The notes under the pieces are model-generated. The model was given only the letters and a program-made list of their open reading frames with translations, ran no database searches and was not told the origin of the DNA. Source: Pseudomonadota bacterium (lineage in GTDB: Bacteria; Pseudomonadota; Alphaproteobacteria; Rhizobiales; Xanthobacteraceae). From it: a stretch of DNA of 64,000 nucleotides. The stretch is taken from positions 1-64,000 of the forward strand of contig JAFAFP010000172.1 in assembly GCA_023423415.1 (NCBI GenBank), written 5' to 3'. Each line of letters starts with the position of its first letter. The first letter of the stretch is position 1. This document shows, piece after piece, positions 46,852-55,024 of the stretch. A program made the translations under genes and the position numbers.

Positions 46852-47301
46852 TTATTGGCCCTGCGGGGCCGGCGGCGTGCCGGTGTTGCGACCACGGCGA
46901 TCGGCCATGAACTGATCGAACTCGGCCTTGTCCTTGGCTTCGCGCAGGCGCACCAGAAACTCCTGGAATTCGCGCTGCTCCTCCTCGAGCCGGCGCAACG
47001 TCTCAGCGCGATAGTCGTCAAACGCCCTGTTGCCGGAGGATGGCGGCGACCACAAACCACCGCCAAAGCCGCTGAAACCTGCGCCCTGCGCGCGTTCACG
47101 CATGCGGTCCATCTTCTCCTGCATGCGGCCCATTTTCGACTGCCAGCGTTCCATGCTGTAGCGACTGCATCCCATCCGTCCGCTCCATATCGAAAAGGCC
47201 AGTAGGCTGAGACCGATAGGCCACCAAACGATGAAGCCGAGGACCGTGGCGGCGATCCAGGCTGGCCTGCCGTATTCGTCGATCTTGTCCGTGAGAGTCA
47301 T
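46852..47301 (-). CDS. DUF2852 domain protein
   Basis: 149-aa protein. An N-terminal hydrophobic segment (about 13-38, WIAATVLGFIVWWPIGLSLLAFSIW) is followed by an Arg/Glu-rich helical tail with a Gly-rich break (GAGFSGFGGGLWSPP). It matches DUF2852, a proteobacterial family of unknown function. An almost perfect palindrome lies upstream, so control by the adjacent TetR is likely. It ends at a clear terminator before tolQ. Confidence 0.85.
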   Translation of the reverse strand: MTLTDKIDEYGRPAWIAATVLGFIVWWPIGLSLLAFSIWSGRMGCSRYSMERWQSKMGRMQEKMDRMRERAQGAGFSGFGGGLWSPPSSGNRAFDDYRAETLRRLEEEQREFQEFLVRLREAKDKAEFDQFMADRRGRNTGTPPAPQGQ

Positions 47302-47319
47302 CGCATCCTCATGGCCTAG

Positions 47320-47344
47320 ATGTGAATGTTAATAACATTCACAT
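47320..47344. promoter_or_regulatory. Near-perfect 25-bp palindromic operator before the DUF2852 gene
   Basis: Arms ATGTGAATGTTA and TAACATTCACAT around one central base are exact complements. The site is 18 bp upstream of the DUF2852 start and 72 bp beyond the end of tetR. TTAACAT/ATGTGAA half-sites also occur at 48051-48070 at the tetR start, suggesting shared control. Confidence 0.75.
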
Positions 47345-47416
47345 AGCTGCGGTTAGTCAGGGTGTCAAGAACGGCCTCGCTCCACTTCGCCCAAGAAGCC
47401 GGAGCTCCCTGAATGG

Positions 47417-48052
47417 CTATTGGCCGTGCAGGCCGAGACCAGAGAGATAGACAAGCACTCCGGCTTCCAACAGGTCCTCGGGCGACATCGGCAACGGTCT
47501 TTTTGCGCCGTCACCGCGTGCGAACAGCGAGGCGATACCGTGCGAGAGCGCCCAGATATGCAGCGCCATCATCAAGGCTGGCGGCCGCTTCCCCTGCGGT
47601 AACAATGCCGTGAGCGCTTCGCAGGCGTTGCGAACGACCGCGAAAGCGCGATCGCCGGCGGCACGCAATTCCGGGCTGGAATCCGCCGGCACGCCGGCCT
47701 CGAACATCGCCGAATAGAAAGCTGGCTCGGACCGTGCAAAGGCGAGATAGGCTTTGCCCAGCCGCTCGAATGCGGTTTTCGGATCGGGCTTGCCGTCGTC
47801 CCAGGCCAGCAGCAGCCGTTGTTCGAACTGCTCGAAGCCACGCCGCGCGACATCGGCCAGCAACTCATCGCGATCGCGATAATGCCGATAGGGCGCGGCC
47901 GGGCTGACGCCAGCCCAGCGGGCCGCATCCGCAAACGTGAATCCGGCGGGGCCTTTTTCGGCGATTAGATCGAGCGCCGCTCGCACCAGAGCTTCCTTCA
48001 GGTTGCCGTGGTGGTAGCCCCGTTCGCCGTCGCCGCCTTTCGACCATCTCAT
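47417..48052 (-). CDS. TetR/AcrR-family regulator with WHG-type C-terminal domain
   Basis: 211-aa regulator. N-terminal HTH region reads GNLKEALVRAALDLIAEKG then FADAARWAGVSPAAPYRHYRDRDELL; the C-terminal half fits the TetR_C_WHG type. The DUF2852 gene with a palindromic operator lies just downstream. Its start region overlaps a partial operator-like sequence (48051-48070), so autorepression is possible. It interrupts the usual ybgC-tolQ order. Confidence 0.87.
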   Translation of the reverse strand: MRWSKGGDGERGYHHGNLKEALVRAALDLIAEKGPAGFTFADAARWAGVSPAAPYRHYRDRDELLADVARRGFEQFEQRLLLAWDDGKPDPKTAFERLGKAYLAFARSEPAFYSAMFEAGVPADSSPELRAAGDRAFAVVRNACEALTALLPQGKRPPALMMALHIWALSHGIASLFARGDGAKRPLPMSPEDLLEAGVLVYLSGLGLHGQ

Positions 48053-48128
48053 GTGAAGCGCATTAACATGCGTCGCTGTGCCGCGTCGATGCCTGCCGGC
48101 ATGTCAGGGCCGGGCTTAGCCGGCCACG

Positions 48129-48590
48129 TCAACCTGTCGCGGCGTCCTGGTCGGCCTTCATGGCGACACGCAGGGGCTTCGGGATTGGCTTCGCACGTCC
48201 TTCGGAAATGAAGGCGACGCGTACATCGGCCTGGACCAGCAATTCGTCACCGCGCATCACGCGCTGGCGGATCGTGACGGAAGCCCCTTTCACCTCGTTC
48301 GGCTCGCTGATCACGGTCAGCAAATCGTCCATCCGCGCGGGCTTAAGAAAATCGAGCGTCATCGACCGCACGACAAAGGCAAAGCCCGGTGCTTCCTGCT
48401 GGGTCTGTTCGAACAGGGCGCGATGGTCGTTGCCGATCAGCCGCAGATAATTGGTGCGGCCGCGCTCCATGTAGCGCAGGTAATTGGCATGATAAACGAT
48501 GCCGGTGAAATCAGTGTCTTCGTAATAGACGCGCACGATGAAGGTGTGGCGTCCGTCGCGCAATTCGCCGTCGAGGGGTACTGAAGTCAC
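48129..48590 (-). CDS. ybgC: Tol-Pal-associated acyl-CoA thioesterase YbgC
   Basis: 153-aa hot-dog-fold thioesterase. The N-terminal RVYYEDTDFTGIVYHANYLRYMERGR segment carries the catalytic aspartate motif of the 4HBT family. In the standard neighbourhood it precedes tolQ; here tetR and DUF2852 intervene. Biochemically it cleaves short-chain acyl-CoA esters; its link to Tol-Pal function is unclear. Confidence 0.9.
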   Translation of the reverse strand: MTSVPLDGELRDGRHTFIVRVYYEDTDFTGIVYHANYLRYMERGRTNYLRLIGNDHRALFEQTQQEAPGFAFVVRSMTLDFLKPARMDDLLTVISEPNEVKGASVTIRQRVMRGDELLVQADVRVAFISEGRAKPIPKPLRVAMKADQDAATG

Positions 48591-48718
48591 TGCACAAACC
48601 TATCCGGTTTTTCGAGCGGAGATAGAGCCGTTCTCTAAACGCGAAAATGGCTCCTTCGCAAGCAGAGCCAACCAAGCCGCGTCATGTATGATCACAACGG
48701 CGCCGCTTCCGAGTCTGC

Positions 48719-49009
48719 CTAGCGGCGAAATTCCTCGTCCAAATCCATTCGACCGTCGAGAACACGAACAATCACCACACGATCATCCGTCACAAGATAG
48801 AAAATGACTTTTGGCCCCAAAACAACACTGCGCAATCCCGCCGCCAAACTTGCTCGCTCGCGACCAATGAAAGGAAAGCGCACGAGCTGGCGGAATTTTT
48901 CATTGATGCCCGCGATCTGATCCCGAGCAGCCTGAGGATTTAGCGGAAGAAGATGATTGTAGATCTCGTGCAAATCGTCATCGGCACGTTCCGAGACGAC
49001 GAGTTTCAT
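48719..49009 (-). CDS. ParE/RelE-family toxin
   Basis: 96-aa toxin of the RelE/ParE superfamily: LVVSERADDDLHEIYNHL start, FPFIGRER middle and YLVTDDRVVIVRVLDGRMD end, typical of ParE. ParE toxins poison gyrase, but function must be tested. It lies six bases after the antitoxin gene. Confidence 0.85.
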   Translation of the reverse strand: MKLVVSERADDDLHEIYNHLLPLNPQAARDQIAGINEKFRQLVRFPFIGRERASLAAGLRSVVLGPKVIFYLVTDDRVVIVRVLDGRMDLDEEFRR

Positions 49010-49015
49010 GTCTGG

Positions 49016-49225
49016 CTAACGCGAGCGGTTTGCACGATGCAGGAAATCGTCGAAATCCCATTCCCGCACACGCCCCGCCGTAACGTCCTCAAGGCCCCTG
49101 TCGATTTCCTGTTTCAGGGCCTTGTATCGTTCCGCCTGCTCAAGAAGATAAGCAACAGCAGGCTCCCTCATTTCTTCGGGCAGCAAGTCCAGCGCGGCTG
49201 CAGCTTTTTCGGTCGTCTTACTCAT
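49016..49225 (-). CDS. Antitoxin of the ParE-type toxin
   Basis: 69-aa acidic-to-neutral small protein directly upstream of the toxin gene. No canonical ribbon-helix-helix start is obvious; the C-terminal half (GLEDVTAGRVREWDFDDFLHR) fits toxin-binding tails of ParD-like antitoxins. The family is inferred from order, size and context. Confidence 0.75.
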   Translation of the reverse strand: MSKTTEKAAAALDLLPEEMREPAVAYLLEQAERYKALKQEIDRGLEDVTAGRVREWDFDDFLHRANRSR

Positions 49226-49234
49226 ACTGCAAGA

Positions 49235-49660
49235 CTACCACATGACGCGCGAATTGACCATCACGGCTCCCGCCAGCGGCAGCACGTGATCGCGCGTCAA
49301 CGGCGCGAGATGCAACTGCGACAGCATGGCGGCATCGGCCCAGACCGCTTCCTCGATCTCAGCGCGCGGCATGACCAGACCAGCGACATCGACGGCATAG
49401 ACCGCAGCCTTGACGCGAAAGCCGGGCTCGTTCGCTGCTGCGCAATCGAACACACCCAGCGAGCGCGCACTGCCGACCACCACGCGGCAACCCAGTTCCT
49501 CGTCGATCTCGCGCGTTAATGCCGCGACATCGCTCTCACCATGATCTCGCTTGCCGCCCGGCTGCATGAAAGCCGACGTGCCGCGTTTGCGCACCAGCAG
49601 CAGCCGTCCGGCCTCGTCACGGATGAGTGCGGCAACAATGCTGATGATCTTGTCAGTCAA
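49235..49660 (-). CDS. NUDIX hydrolase
   Basis: 141-aa NUDIX protein with the box GKRDHGE-x7-REIDEELG (about residues 37-59). The TTG start at 49660 overlaps the ruvB stop by eight bases (ATTGACTGA), indicating translational coupling; the longer frame to 49741 lies entirely in ruvB. Probable nucleoside-diphosphate-linked substrate; MutT-type 8-oxo-dGTP cleaning would fit the ruv context but is not shown. Confidence 0.82.
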   Translation of the reverse strand: MTDKIISIVAALIRDEAGRLLLVRKRGTSAFMQPGGKRDHGESDVAALTREIDEELGCRVVVGSARSLGVFDCAAANEPGFRVKAAVYAVDVAGLVMPRAEIEEAVWADAAMLSQLHLAPLTRDHVLPLAGAVMVNSRVMW

Positions 49661-50705
49661 TGTCGCCGTTCCCCTGATTGAACAAACCGAATTGCGCCGG
49701 ATCGCGCGCGGGTTCGGCGAGTCCCATATGCTTGAACGCATGCCCGGTGAGGAGGCGACCGCGCGGCGTGCGCTGCACGAAACCTTTCTGGATCAGGAAC
49801 GGTTCGATGATGTCCTCGATGGCGTCGCGCGGCTCCGATAAAGCCGCAGCAATGGTTTCAACGCCAACGGGACCACCACCGTAATTCAGCGCGATCATCT
49901 TGAGGTAACGTCGGTCCATCGCGTCGAGGCCTGCACCATCGACCTCCAGCGCACTCAGCGCCTTGTCGGCGACAGCACGATCAATGGCCTTGTTGCCGTC
50001 CATCATTGCAAAATCGCGCAGCCGGCGCAGCAGTCGGCCGGCAATGCGCGGTGTGCCGCGCGAACGACGCGCAATTTCGTTGGCGCCATCCTTGGTGATG
50101 CCAACGCCAAGCACGCGCGCACCGCGTGTCACGATCAGTTCGAGTTCGGCTTCGGTATAGAAATTCAGACGCACCGGAATGCCGAAGCGATCACGCAACG
50201 GATTGGTGAGCAGACCCGCACGCGTGGTTGCGCCGACAAGGGTGAATTTCGACAATTCGATCTTCACCGAGCGCGCCGCAGGACCTTCGCCGATGATCAA
50301 ATCGAGCTGGAAATCCTCCATCGCCGGATAGAGCACTTCCTCCACCTGCGGATTGAGGCGGTGGATCTCGTCGATGAACAGAACATCGCGCTCTTCGAGA
50401 TTGGTGAGCAGCGCGGCGAGATCGCCGGCCTTGGAAATCACCGGCCCGGATGTCGCGCGGAAATTCACGCCGAGTTCGCGCGCGACGATCTGCGCCAGGG
50501 TGGTCTTGCCGAGGCCGGGCGGACCGACGAACAGCACGTGATCGAGCGCATCCTTGCGCGCTTTCGCCGCGCTGATGAAAATGTCGAGATTGGCGCGCGC
50601 CTTTTCCTGGCCGATGAAATCGCCAAGCTTCAGCGGCCGCAGCGAGGAGTCGGCGTCATCGTCTTCGCGACGTTCTGCGGTTACGAGATTGCGTTCGATC
50701 GCCAA
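49653..50705 (-). CDS. ruvB: Holliday junction branch-migration ATPase RuvB
   Basis: 350-aa AAA+ motor. Walker A GPPGLGKTT, Walker B FIDEIHRLNPQVEE and sensor-1 GATTRAGLL are present, followed by the C-terminal winged helix. The TTG at 50705 gives the standard length and starts two bases after the cytidine-deaminase-like stop; a frame back to 50837 is too long. Normally adjacent to ruvA; here a deaminase gene intervenes. Confidence 0.95.
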   Translation of the reverse strand: MAIERNLVTAERREDDDADSSLRPLKLGDFIGQEKARANLDIFISAAKARKDALDHVLFVGPPGLGKTTLAQIVARELGVNFRATSGPVISKAGDLAALLTNLEERDVLFIDEIHRLNPQVEEVLYPAMEDFQLDLIIGEGPAARSVKIELSKFTLVGATTRAGLLTNPLRDRFGIPVRLNFYTEAELELIVTRGARVLGVGITKDGANEIARRSRGTPRIAGRLLRRLRDFAMMDGNKAIDRAVADKALSALEVDGAGLDAMDRRYLKMIALNYGGGPVGVETIAAALSEPRDAIEDIIEPFLIQKGFVQRTPRGRLLTGHAFKHMGLAEPARDPAQFGLFNQGNGDID

Positions 50706-50707
50706 GA

Positions 50708-51151
50708 TCAGGTGCCCCGCGAATATTTGTTCGGGAGCAATTCGCCGATCGAGACGACCGACGGTTCCGGCCCGTTCGGCACGATCACCCGCGCCTTGGC
50801 ATCGTAATCGTGGATGAGTTCGCGGCACGAACCGCAAGGCGACACGACCTTGATATTCTGGTCCTCTTCATGCGGCCGCGGATGACGAACGGCGACAATC
50901 GTCTCGATGCCCTTGTCGCCGCCTTCCGTGATCGAACGGCCGATGGCGATCGCTTCCGCGCACACCGCCATGCGGCCAAGATAAGCGTCGATATTCACGC
51001 CGGTGATGATGCGGCCGTCGCGCGTGCGCATGGCAGCCCCCACCTCCTGCCAGTCGTTGCGATAGCGGTTCTTGATCGCCTCGCTCGCGGCGGCGATCAG
51101 TTCCTGGTCATCGTCACTCAGTGTCGGCACGCGCAAACCCATATCCTGCAA
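50708..51151 (-). CDS. Cytidine-deaminase-like zinc protein
   Basis: 147-aa protein of the cytidine/blasticidin-S deaminase superfamily. Zinc and proton-shuttle motifs are CAE (in VCAEAIAIG, about residues 64-66) and PCGSC (about 108-112). Possible starts are TTG 51151 (two bases from the ruvA stop) and ATG 51142. It sits between ruvA and ruvB, an uncommon insertion; co-transcription is likely. Confidence 0.83.
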   Translation of the reverse strand: MQDMGLRVPTLSDDDQELIAAASEAIKNRYRNDWQEVGAAMRTRDGRIITGVNIDAYLGRMAVCAEAIAIGRSITEGGDKGIETIVAVRHPRPHEEDQNIKVVSPCGSCRELIHDYDAKARVIVPNGPEPSVVSIGELLPNKYSRGT

Positions 51152-51152
51152 G

Positions 51153-51770
51153 TTACTTCGCCAGTTCCTTCAGTCCGAAACGGATCAGCTTCGCGGTGTC
51201 CGCATCGTCGCCGGCGCCGCGCGCCGCGGCGGCGATGGCCGCTGCCGCCTGCGGCTGACCATAGCCCAGATTGACCAGCGCCGAGATGGCATCGCGCACC
51301 GGCTGCGGCGCGCGATGGTCGTCCATGTCGGCTGACAATTTGACGACCGCCGGATCGAGATCGGCGAAGGCCGGCGTCTTGTCCTTCAGTTCCGTCACGA
51401 TCCGCTCGGCCACCTTGGCGCCGACGCCGGGCGTGCGCGAAATCGCCGCCTTGTCGCGCAGCGCGATGGCATTCGCAAGGTCGGACGGCCGCAGCGTGCC
51501 GAGCACCGCCAGAGCCACTTTCGCGCCGACGCCTTGCACCGTCTGCAACAGCCGGAACCATTCGCGCTCCACGTCGCTAGCAAATCCGAACAGCCGGATC
51601 TGGTCCTCGCGCACATGCGTCTCGATCGACAATGTCGCGGCCTCGCCTGCCGACGGCAGCGATTGCAGCGTACGGGTCGAGCAGTGGACCTGATAGCCGA
51701 CGCCCTGGACGTCGACGATCACATAGTCTTCACCGTATGAATCGATAATACCTTTGAGCTTGCCAATCAT
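51153..51770 (-). CDS. ruvA: Holliday junction DNA-binding protein RuvA
   Basis: 205-aa tetrameric DNA-binding subunit. Domain I begins MIGKLKGIIDSYGEDYVIVDVQGVGYQ, domain II has helix-hairpin-helix motifs (GVGAKVALAVLG and TPGVGAKVAERIV), and domain III is the mobile C-terminus (AISALVNLGYGQPQAAAAI). The ATG at 51770 is chosen over a longer frame because the conserved start lies there. Confidence 0.95.
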   Translation of the reverse strand: MIGKLKGIIDSYGEDYVIVDVQGVGYQVHCSTRTLQSLPSAGEAATLSIETHVREDQIRLFGFASDVEREWFRLLQTVQGVGAKVALAVLGTLRPSDLANAIALRDKAAISRTPGVGAKVAERIVTELKDKTPAFADLDPAVVKLSADMDDHRAPQPVRDAISALVNLGYGQPQAAAAIAAAARGAGDDADTAKLIRFGLKELAK

Positions 51771-51877
51771 CGCTGTTCTGGACGCGAATCGCTTACCGTT
51801 TCTGATCAGAAAGATCGGACCCGACCGGGGCGAATTTCGCAAGGGCCGTTATTTTTCCGCTGATTCAAGGGACTTTC

Positions 51878-52861
51878 ATGAGCGACATGCAGGCCATTTT
51901 CAATGAGCCGTGGTCGAAACTCGACCCGCAGGTCGCCGCCCTGCTGGATCGCATCTACACCGGCGCGGCCGGCGAAGCGCCGATTTTCGAGCGCACCCCC
52001 GCGAGCGCCCGCGACCTGATCAACCGCCTGTTGCCGTTTTATGTCTCGGCCGGCGCACCGGCGATGCCGGTTATAGCCACGCGGTACATTCCTGCGGCCA
52101 GCGGCGCCATCCGGGTGCGGCTTTACGATCCGGGCACGCCGGCGCCGGCGCCGACCATCATCTTCATCCACGGCGGCGGTTTCGTCGTCTGCGATATCGA
52201 CGTTTATGATGGCGTGGCGCGGCAACTGGCGAAGCGCTCCGGGATGCGCGTGCTGAGTGTGGATTACGGGCTTGCACCCGAACACCCCTTCCCCGTGCCG
52301 CTGAACGACTGCATCGCCGCGATCGGATGGGCGGTCACGCATGGCGCCGAATGGGGCATCGATCCAACACGGATCACCCTTTGCGGCGATTCCGCCGGCG
52401 CCAATCTGGCGCTGGCTTCGGCGATTGCGTTGCGCGACTCCGGCTCGTCGACGGTGCGCGGCGTCGCCTGCATCTATGGCTGCTATTCGCCGAATACCGA
52501 CACCGGTTCCTACAAGGCCTACGGGAGCGGTGCGTATCTGATCAGCACGCCGGAAATGCAGTGGTACTGGAAGAACTATCTGCCGAACGCCGCGGCCTAC
52601 ACGAATCCATTGGCAGCGCCGCTGCTGGCAGACCTGAAGGGATTGCCGCCGCTGTTCGTGACCGCAAGCGAATACGACCTGCTGCGCGACGATTCAGAAA
52701 GGCTGGTCGAGAAGCTGAAGGCAGCGAATGCGCCGCACGAATATCATGTCTGGCCTGGCACCATCCACGCCTGCATCAATTTTATGGGCTGGCTGAATGC
52801 TATGGGTCCGCGCGTGGACGAGATTTGCGCCTTCCTCAGGCGGATGACGGAAAAATCATAA
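51878..52861 (+). CDS. Alpha/beta hydrolase, hormone-sensitive-lipase family
   Basis: 327-aa esterase/lipase-like enzyme. HGGGF at about 99-103 forms the oxyanion hole, GDSAGAN with the nucleophile near Ser172, and later Asp and His (ASEYDLLRDD, GTIHAC) complete the triad. It lies on the opposite strand between ruvA and ruvC and converges with ruvC eight bases away. Substrate unknown. Confidence 0.87.
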   Translation: MSDMQAIFNEPWSKLDPQVAALLDRIYTGAAGEAPIFERTPASARDLINRLLPFYVSAGAPAMPVIATRYIPAASGAIRVRLYDPGTPAPAPTIIFIHGGGFVVCDIDVYDGVARQLAKRSGMRVLSVDYGLAPEHPFPVPLNDCIAAIGWAVTHGAEWGIDPTRITLCGDSAGANLALASAIALRDSGSSTVRGVACIYGCYSPNTDTGSYKAYGSGAYLISTPEMQWYWKNYLPNAAAYTNPLAAPLLADLKGLPPLFVTASEYDLLRDDSERLVEKLKAANAPHEYHVWPGTIHACINFMGWLNAMGPRVDEICAFLRRMTEKS

Positions 52862-52868
52862 CAGCGCA

Positions 52869-53375
52869 CTAACCCGCAACCACGCGCAGTTCCGCGCGCG
52901 CACGATGATGCGCGTGGGTGATCGCAATCGCCAGCGCGTCCGCGGCGTCATGTGTGCGTGGATTGGCCTTGGGCAGCAGCACATCGATCATCATGCGGAT
53001 CTGCGCCTTCTCTGCATGGCCTGCACCGACCACAGTCTTCTTCACCAGATTCGGCGCGTATTCCGCGACTACGATGCCAGCGCGTGCCGGAATCAGCATC
53101 GCAATGCCCCGCGCTTGCCCGAGTTTCAGGGTCGATGCACCGTCGCGATTGACGAAGGTGGATTCGACGGCTGCTTCGTCGGGCGTGAATTCCTCGACCA
53201 CCTTCACCAGACCGTCGTGGATTGCCACCAGCCGTTCCGCCAGCGCCGCCCGTTCATGGGTCTCGACGGAACCGCAGGCGAGAAAGATCAGCTTGTTCCC
53301 TTCGCACGTGATCACGCCCCAGCCGGTGCGGCGGAGGCCGGGATCGATGCCAAGGATACGAATCGGGCGCTTCAT
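52869..53375 (-). CDS. ruvC: Crossover junction endodeoxyribonuclease RuvC
   Basis: 168-aa resolvase of Holliday junctions. It shows LGIDPGLRRTGWGVI (first active-site Asp about 9), Glu in AAVESTFVNRD, and Asp residues in the C-terminal HDAADALAIAI. The ATG at 53375 fits family length; a frame to 53435 is unlikely. Confidence 0.95.
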   Translation of the reverse strand: MKRPIRILGIDPGLRRTGWGVITCEGNKLIFLACGSVETHERAALAERLVAIHDGLVKVVEEFTPDEAAVESTFVNRDGASTLKLGQARGIAMLIPARAGIVVAEYAPNLVKKTVVGAGHAEKAQIRMMIDVLLPKANPRTHDAADALAIAITHAHHRARAELRVVAG

Positions 53376-53465
53376 GCTGGCTGACTGATAGCACGCCGGA
53401 TGCATGGATGGCGCGCGTCGCACGCCCTCGCTCACCCCGGCTTCCCCTGATAAGCAGACCGCGCC

Positions 53466-54245
53466 GTGATCGAATTACCCACTCTTGAAACCTTTTCCAG
53501 CGTCGTTGCCGACCCGCGTTTCATCGCGGGCGTCGGCGCTGCGATGCTGGCCGGCATCGTGCGCGGCTTTTCCGGCTTCGGTTCCGCGTTGATCTATGTG
53601 CCGTTGATGGCGGCGATCTACGACCCGAAGATCGCGACGGTCTCCTTCGTCATCGCCGATTACCTCAGCGCCTCGCCGCATTTCGTGCAGGCGTTCCGCA
53701 AATGCCATTGGCGTGACGTGCTGCCCGCATTCCTTGCCGCCGCGACCTTTGTGCCGTTCGGCACGATGCTGCAGAAGACAGCCGACCCTGTCGCGCTGCG
53801 CTGGGGGATGGCGGCCTTTGTGACGCTGTTCGTCGTACTGCTGGCGAGCGGCTGGCGCTATCCCGGCAAACCCAATACCGCCGGTGCGATCGGTGCAGGC
53901 GCTCTCTCCGGCATTGCCGGCGGCGCAACGCAAATGTCCGGGCCACCACTCATTCTGTTCTGGCTCAGCAGCCCACTACCCGTCGCGATCGTGCGAACCA
54001 ACCTGATCGCCTGTCTCGCACTGATCGGCTTCACGCTGGTCGCGAGCTACATGATCCAGGATCTGTTCAAGGCCACGCCGATAGCCCTTGGCCTTCTGCT
54101 CTGGCCAATCTACGTCATCTCGGTTTTTCTCGGCTCCTTCCTGTTCGGCCGCACATCCGATCAAGGCTATCGCCGCGTCGCCTACCTCATCATCGCCGCC
54201 TCGGCGGTTTTCAGTCTTCCCCTGTTCGATTCGTGGTTTCGTTGA
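53466..54245 (+). CDS. TauE/SafE-family membrane transporter, copy 1
   Basis: 259-aa permease of the sulfite/organosulfonate exporter-like family, with about eight helices and the GIVRGFSGFGSALIYVPLMAA repeat signature. GTG start 90 bp from the ruvC start. It overlaps the second copy by one base at TGATG. The direction of transport and substrate are unknown. Confidence 0.83.
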   Translation: MIELPTLETFSSVVADPRFIAGVGAAMLAGIVRGFSGFGSALIYVPLMAAIYDPKIATVSFVIADYLSASPHFVQAFRKCHWRDVLPAFLAAATFVPFGTMLQKTADPVALRWGMAAFVTLFVVLLASGWRYPGKPNTAGAIGAGALSGIAGGATQMSGPPLILFWLSSPLPVAIVRTNLIACLALIGFTLVASYMIQDLFKATPIALGLLLWPIYVISVFLGSFLFGRTSDQGYRRVAYLIIAASAVFSLPLFDSWFR

Positions 54246-55024
54246 TGACCGAAATTTTCTCCGCGCAAACCTTCAACATCATCATCCACGATCCGCGCTT
54301 CATCGCGGCCATCATCGTGACGCTGATATCCGGTGTCGTGCGCGGTTTTTCCGGTTTCGGTTCGGCGCTGATCTACATTCCGTTGATGGCCGCGATCTAT
54401 GAACCGCGGATCGCGGCGGTGACGCTTCTGGTCACCGATTTCAGCGCCAGCGCTCCATTCACCGTGGCGCAGACCCGCCATTGCAACTGGCGCGAAGTCG
54501 GCCCTGTGACGCTCGCCGGGATCGCCACCATCCCGGTGGGCGTGATGGCGCTGCAATATCTCGATCCGCTGATCCTGCGCTGGGCGATCGCTCTCCTGGT
54601 GATCATACTGCTTGTCGTGCTTGCATCCGGCTGGCGCTATCACGTGACGCCCAGAGTTTCGACCTCGCTCGGCATCGGCCTGATCTCCGGGGTCTCTGCG
54701 GGGGCAGTGCAAATCGCGGGCCCCGCAGCGATCATCTACTGGCTTGGCGGACCAAACAGTCCGGCCCTGATCCGCGCCAACCTCATGGTCTATTTCACGC
54801 TGCTGGCGATCGCATCGTTCGTGATCTATTTCGCACGTGGATTGTTCACCGCCGACGTGCTGCTGATGTCGATCCTGCTCGCCCCGATCTTCATCGCTTC
54901 GATGGCTGCCGGCACCTGGATGTTCAAGGGCGCCTCCGAACACGCCTATCGTCGCATGGCTTATGCGATCATCGCGCTGTCGGCGGTGGTCAGCCTGCCG
55001 TTGTTCGACGAACTGTTCCGCTAA
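54245..55024 (+). CDS. TauE/SafE-family membrane transporter, copy 2
   Basis: 259-aa paralogue of the preceding gene. The GVVRGFSGFGSALIYIPLMAA block and C-terminal SLPLFDELFR match copy 1. The ATG at 54245 overlaps the first gene's stop, so they are translationally coupled and may form a heteromer or two specificities. It overlaps the convergent benE by four bases. Confidence 0.83.
   Translation: MTEIFSAQTFNIIIHDPRFIAAIIVTLISGVVRGFSGFGSALIYIPLMAAIYEPRIAAVTLLVTDFSASAPFTVAQTRHCNWREVGPVTLAGIATIPVGVMALQYLDPLILRWAIALLVIILLVVLASGWRYHVTPRVSTSLGIGLISGVSAGAVQIAGPAAIIYWLGGPNSPALIRANLMVYFTLLAIASFVIYFARGLFTADVLLMSILLAPIFIASMAAGTWMFKGASEHAYRRMAYAIIALSAVVSLPLFDELFR

Noticed and set aside
51771..51877. 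SOS box before ruvA
   Set aside because: No GTTC-N7-GTTC or its complement found in this gap or before ruvC.
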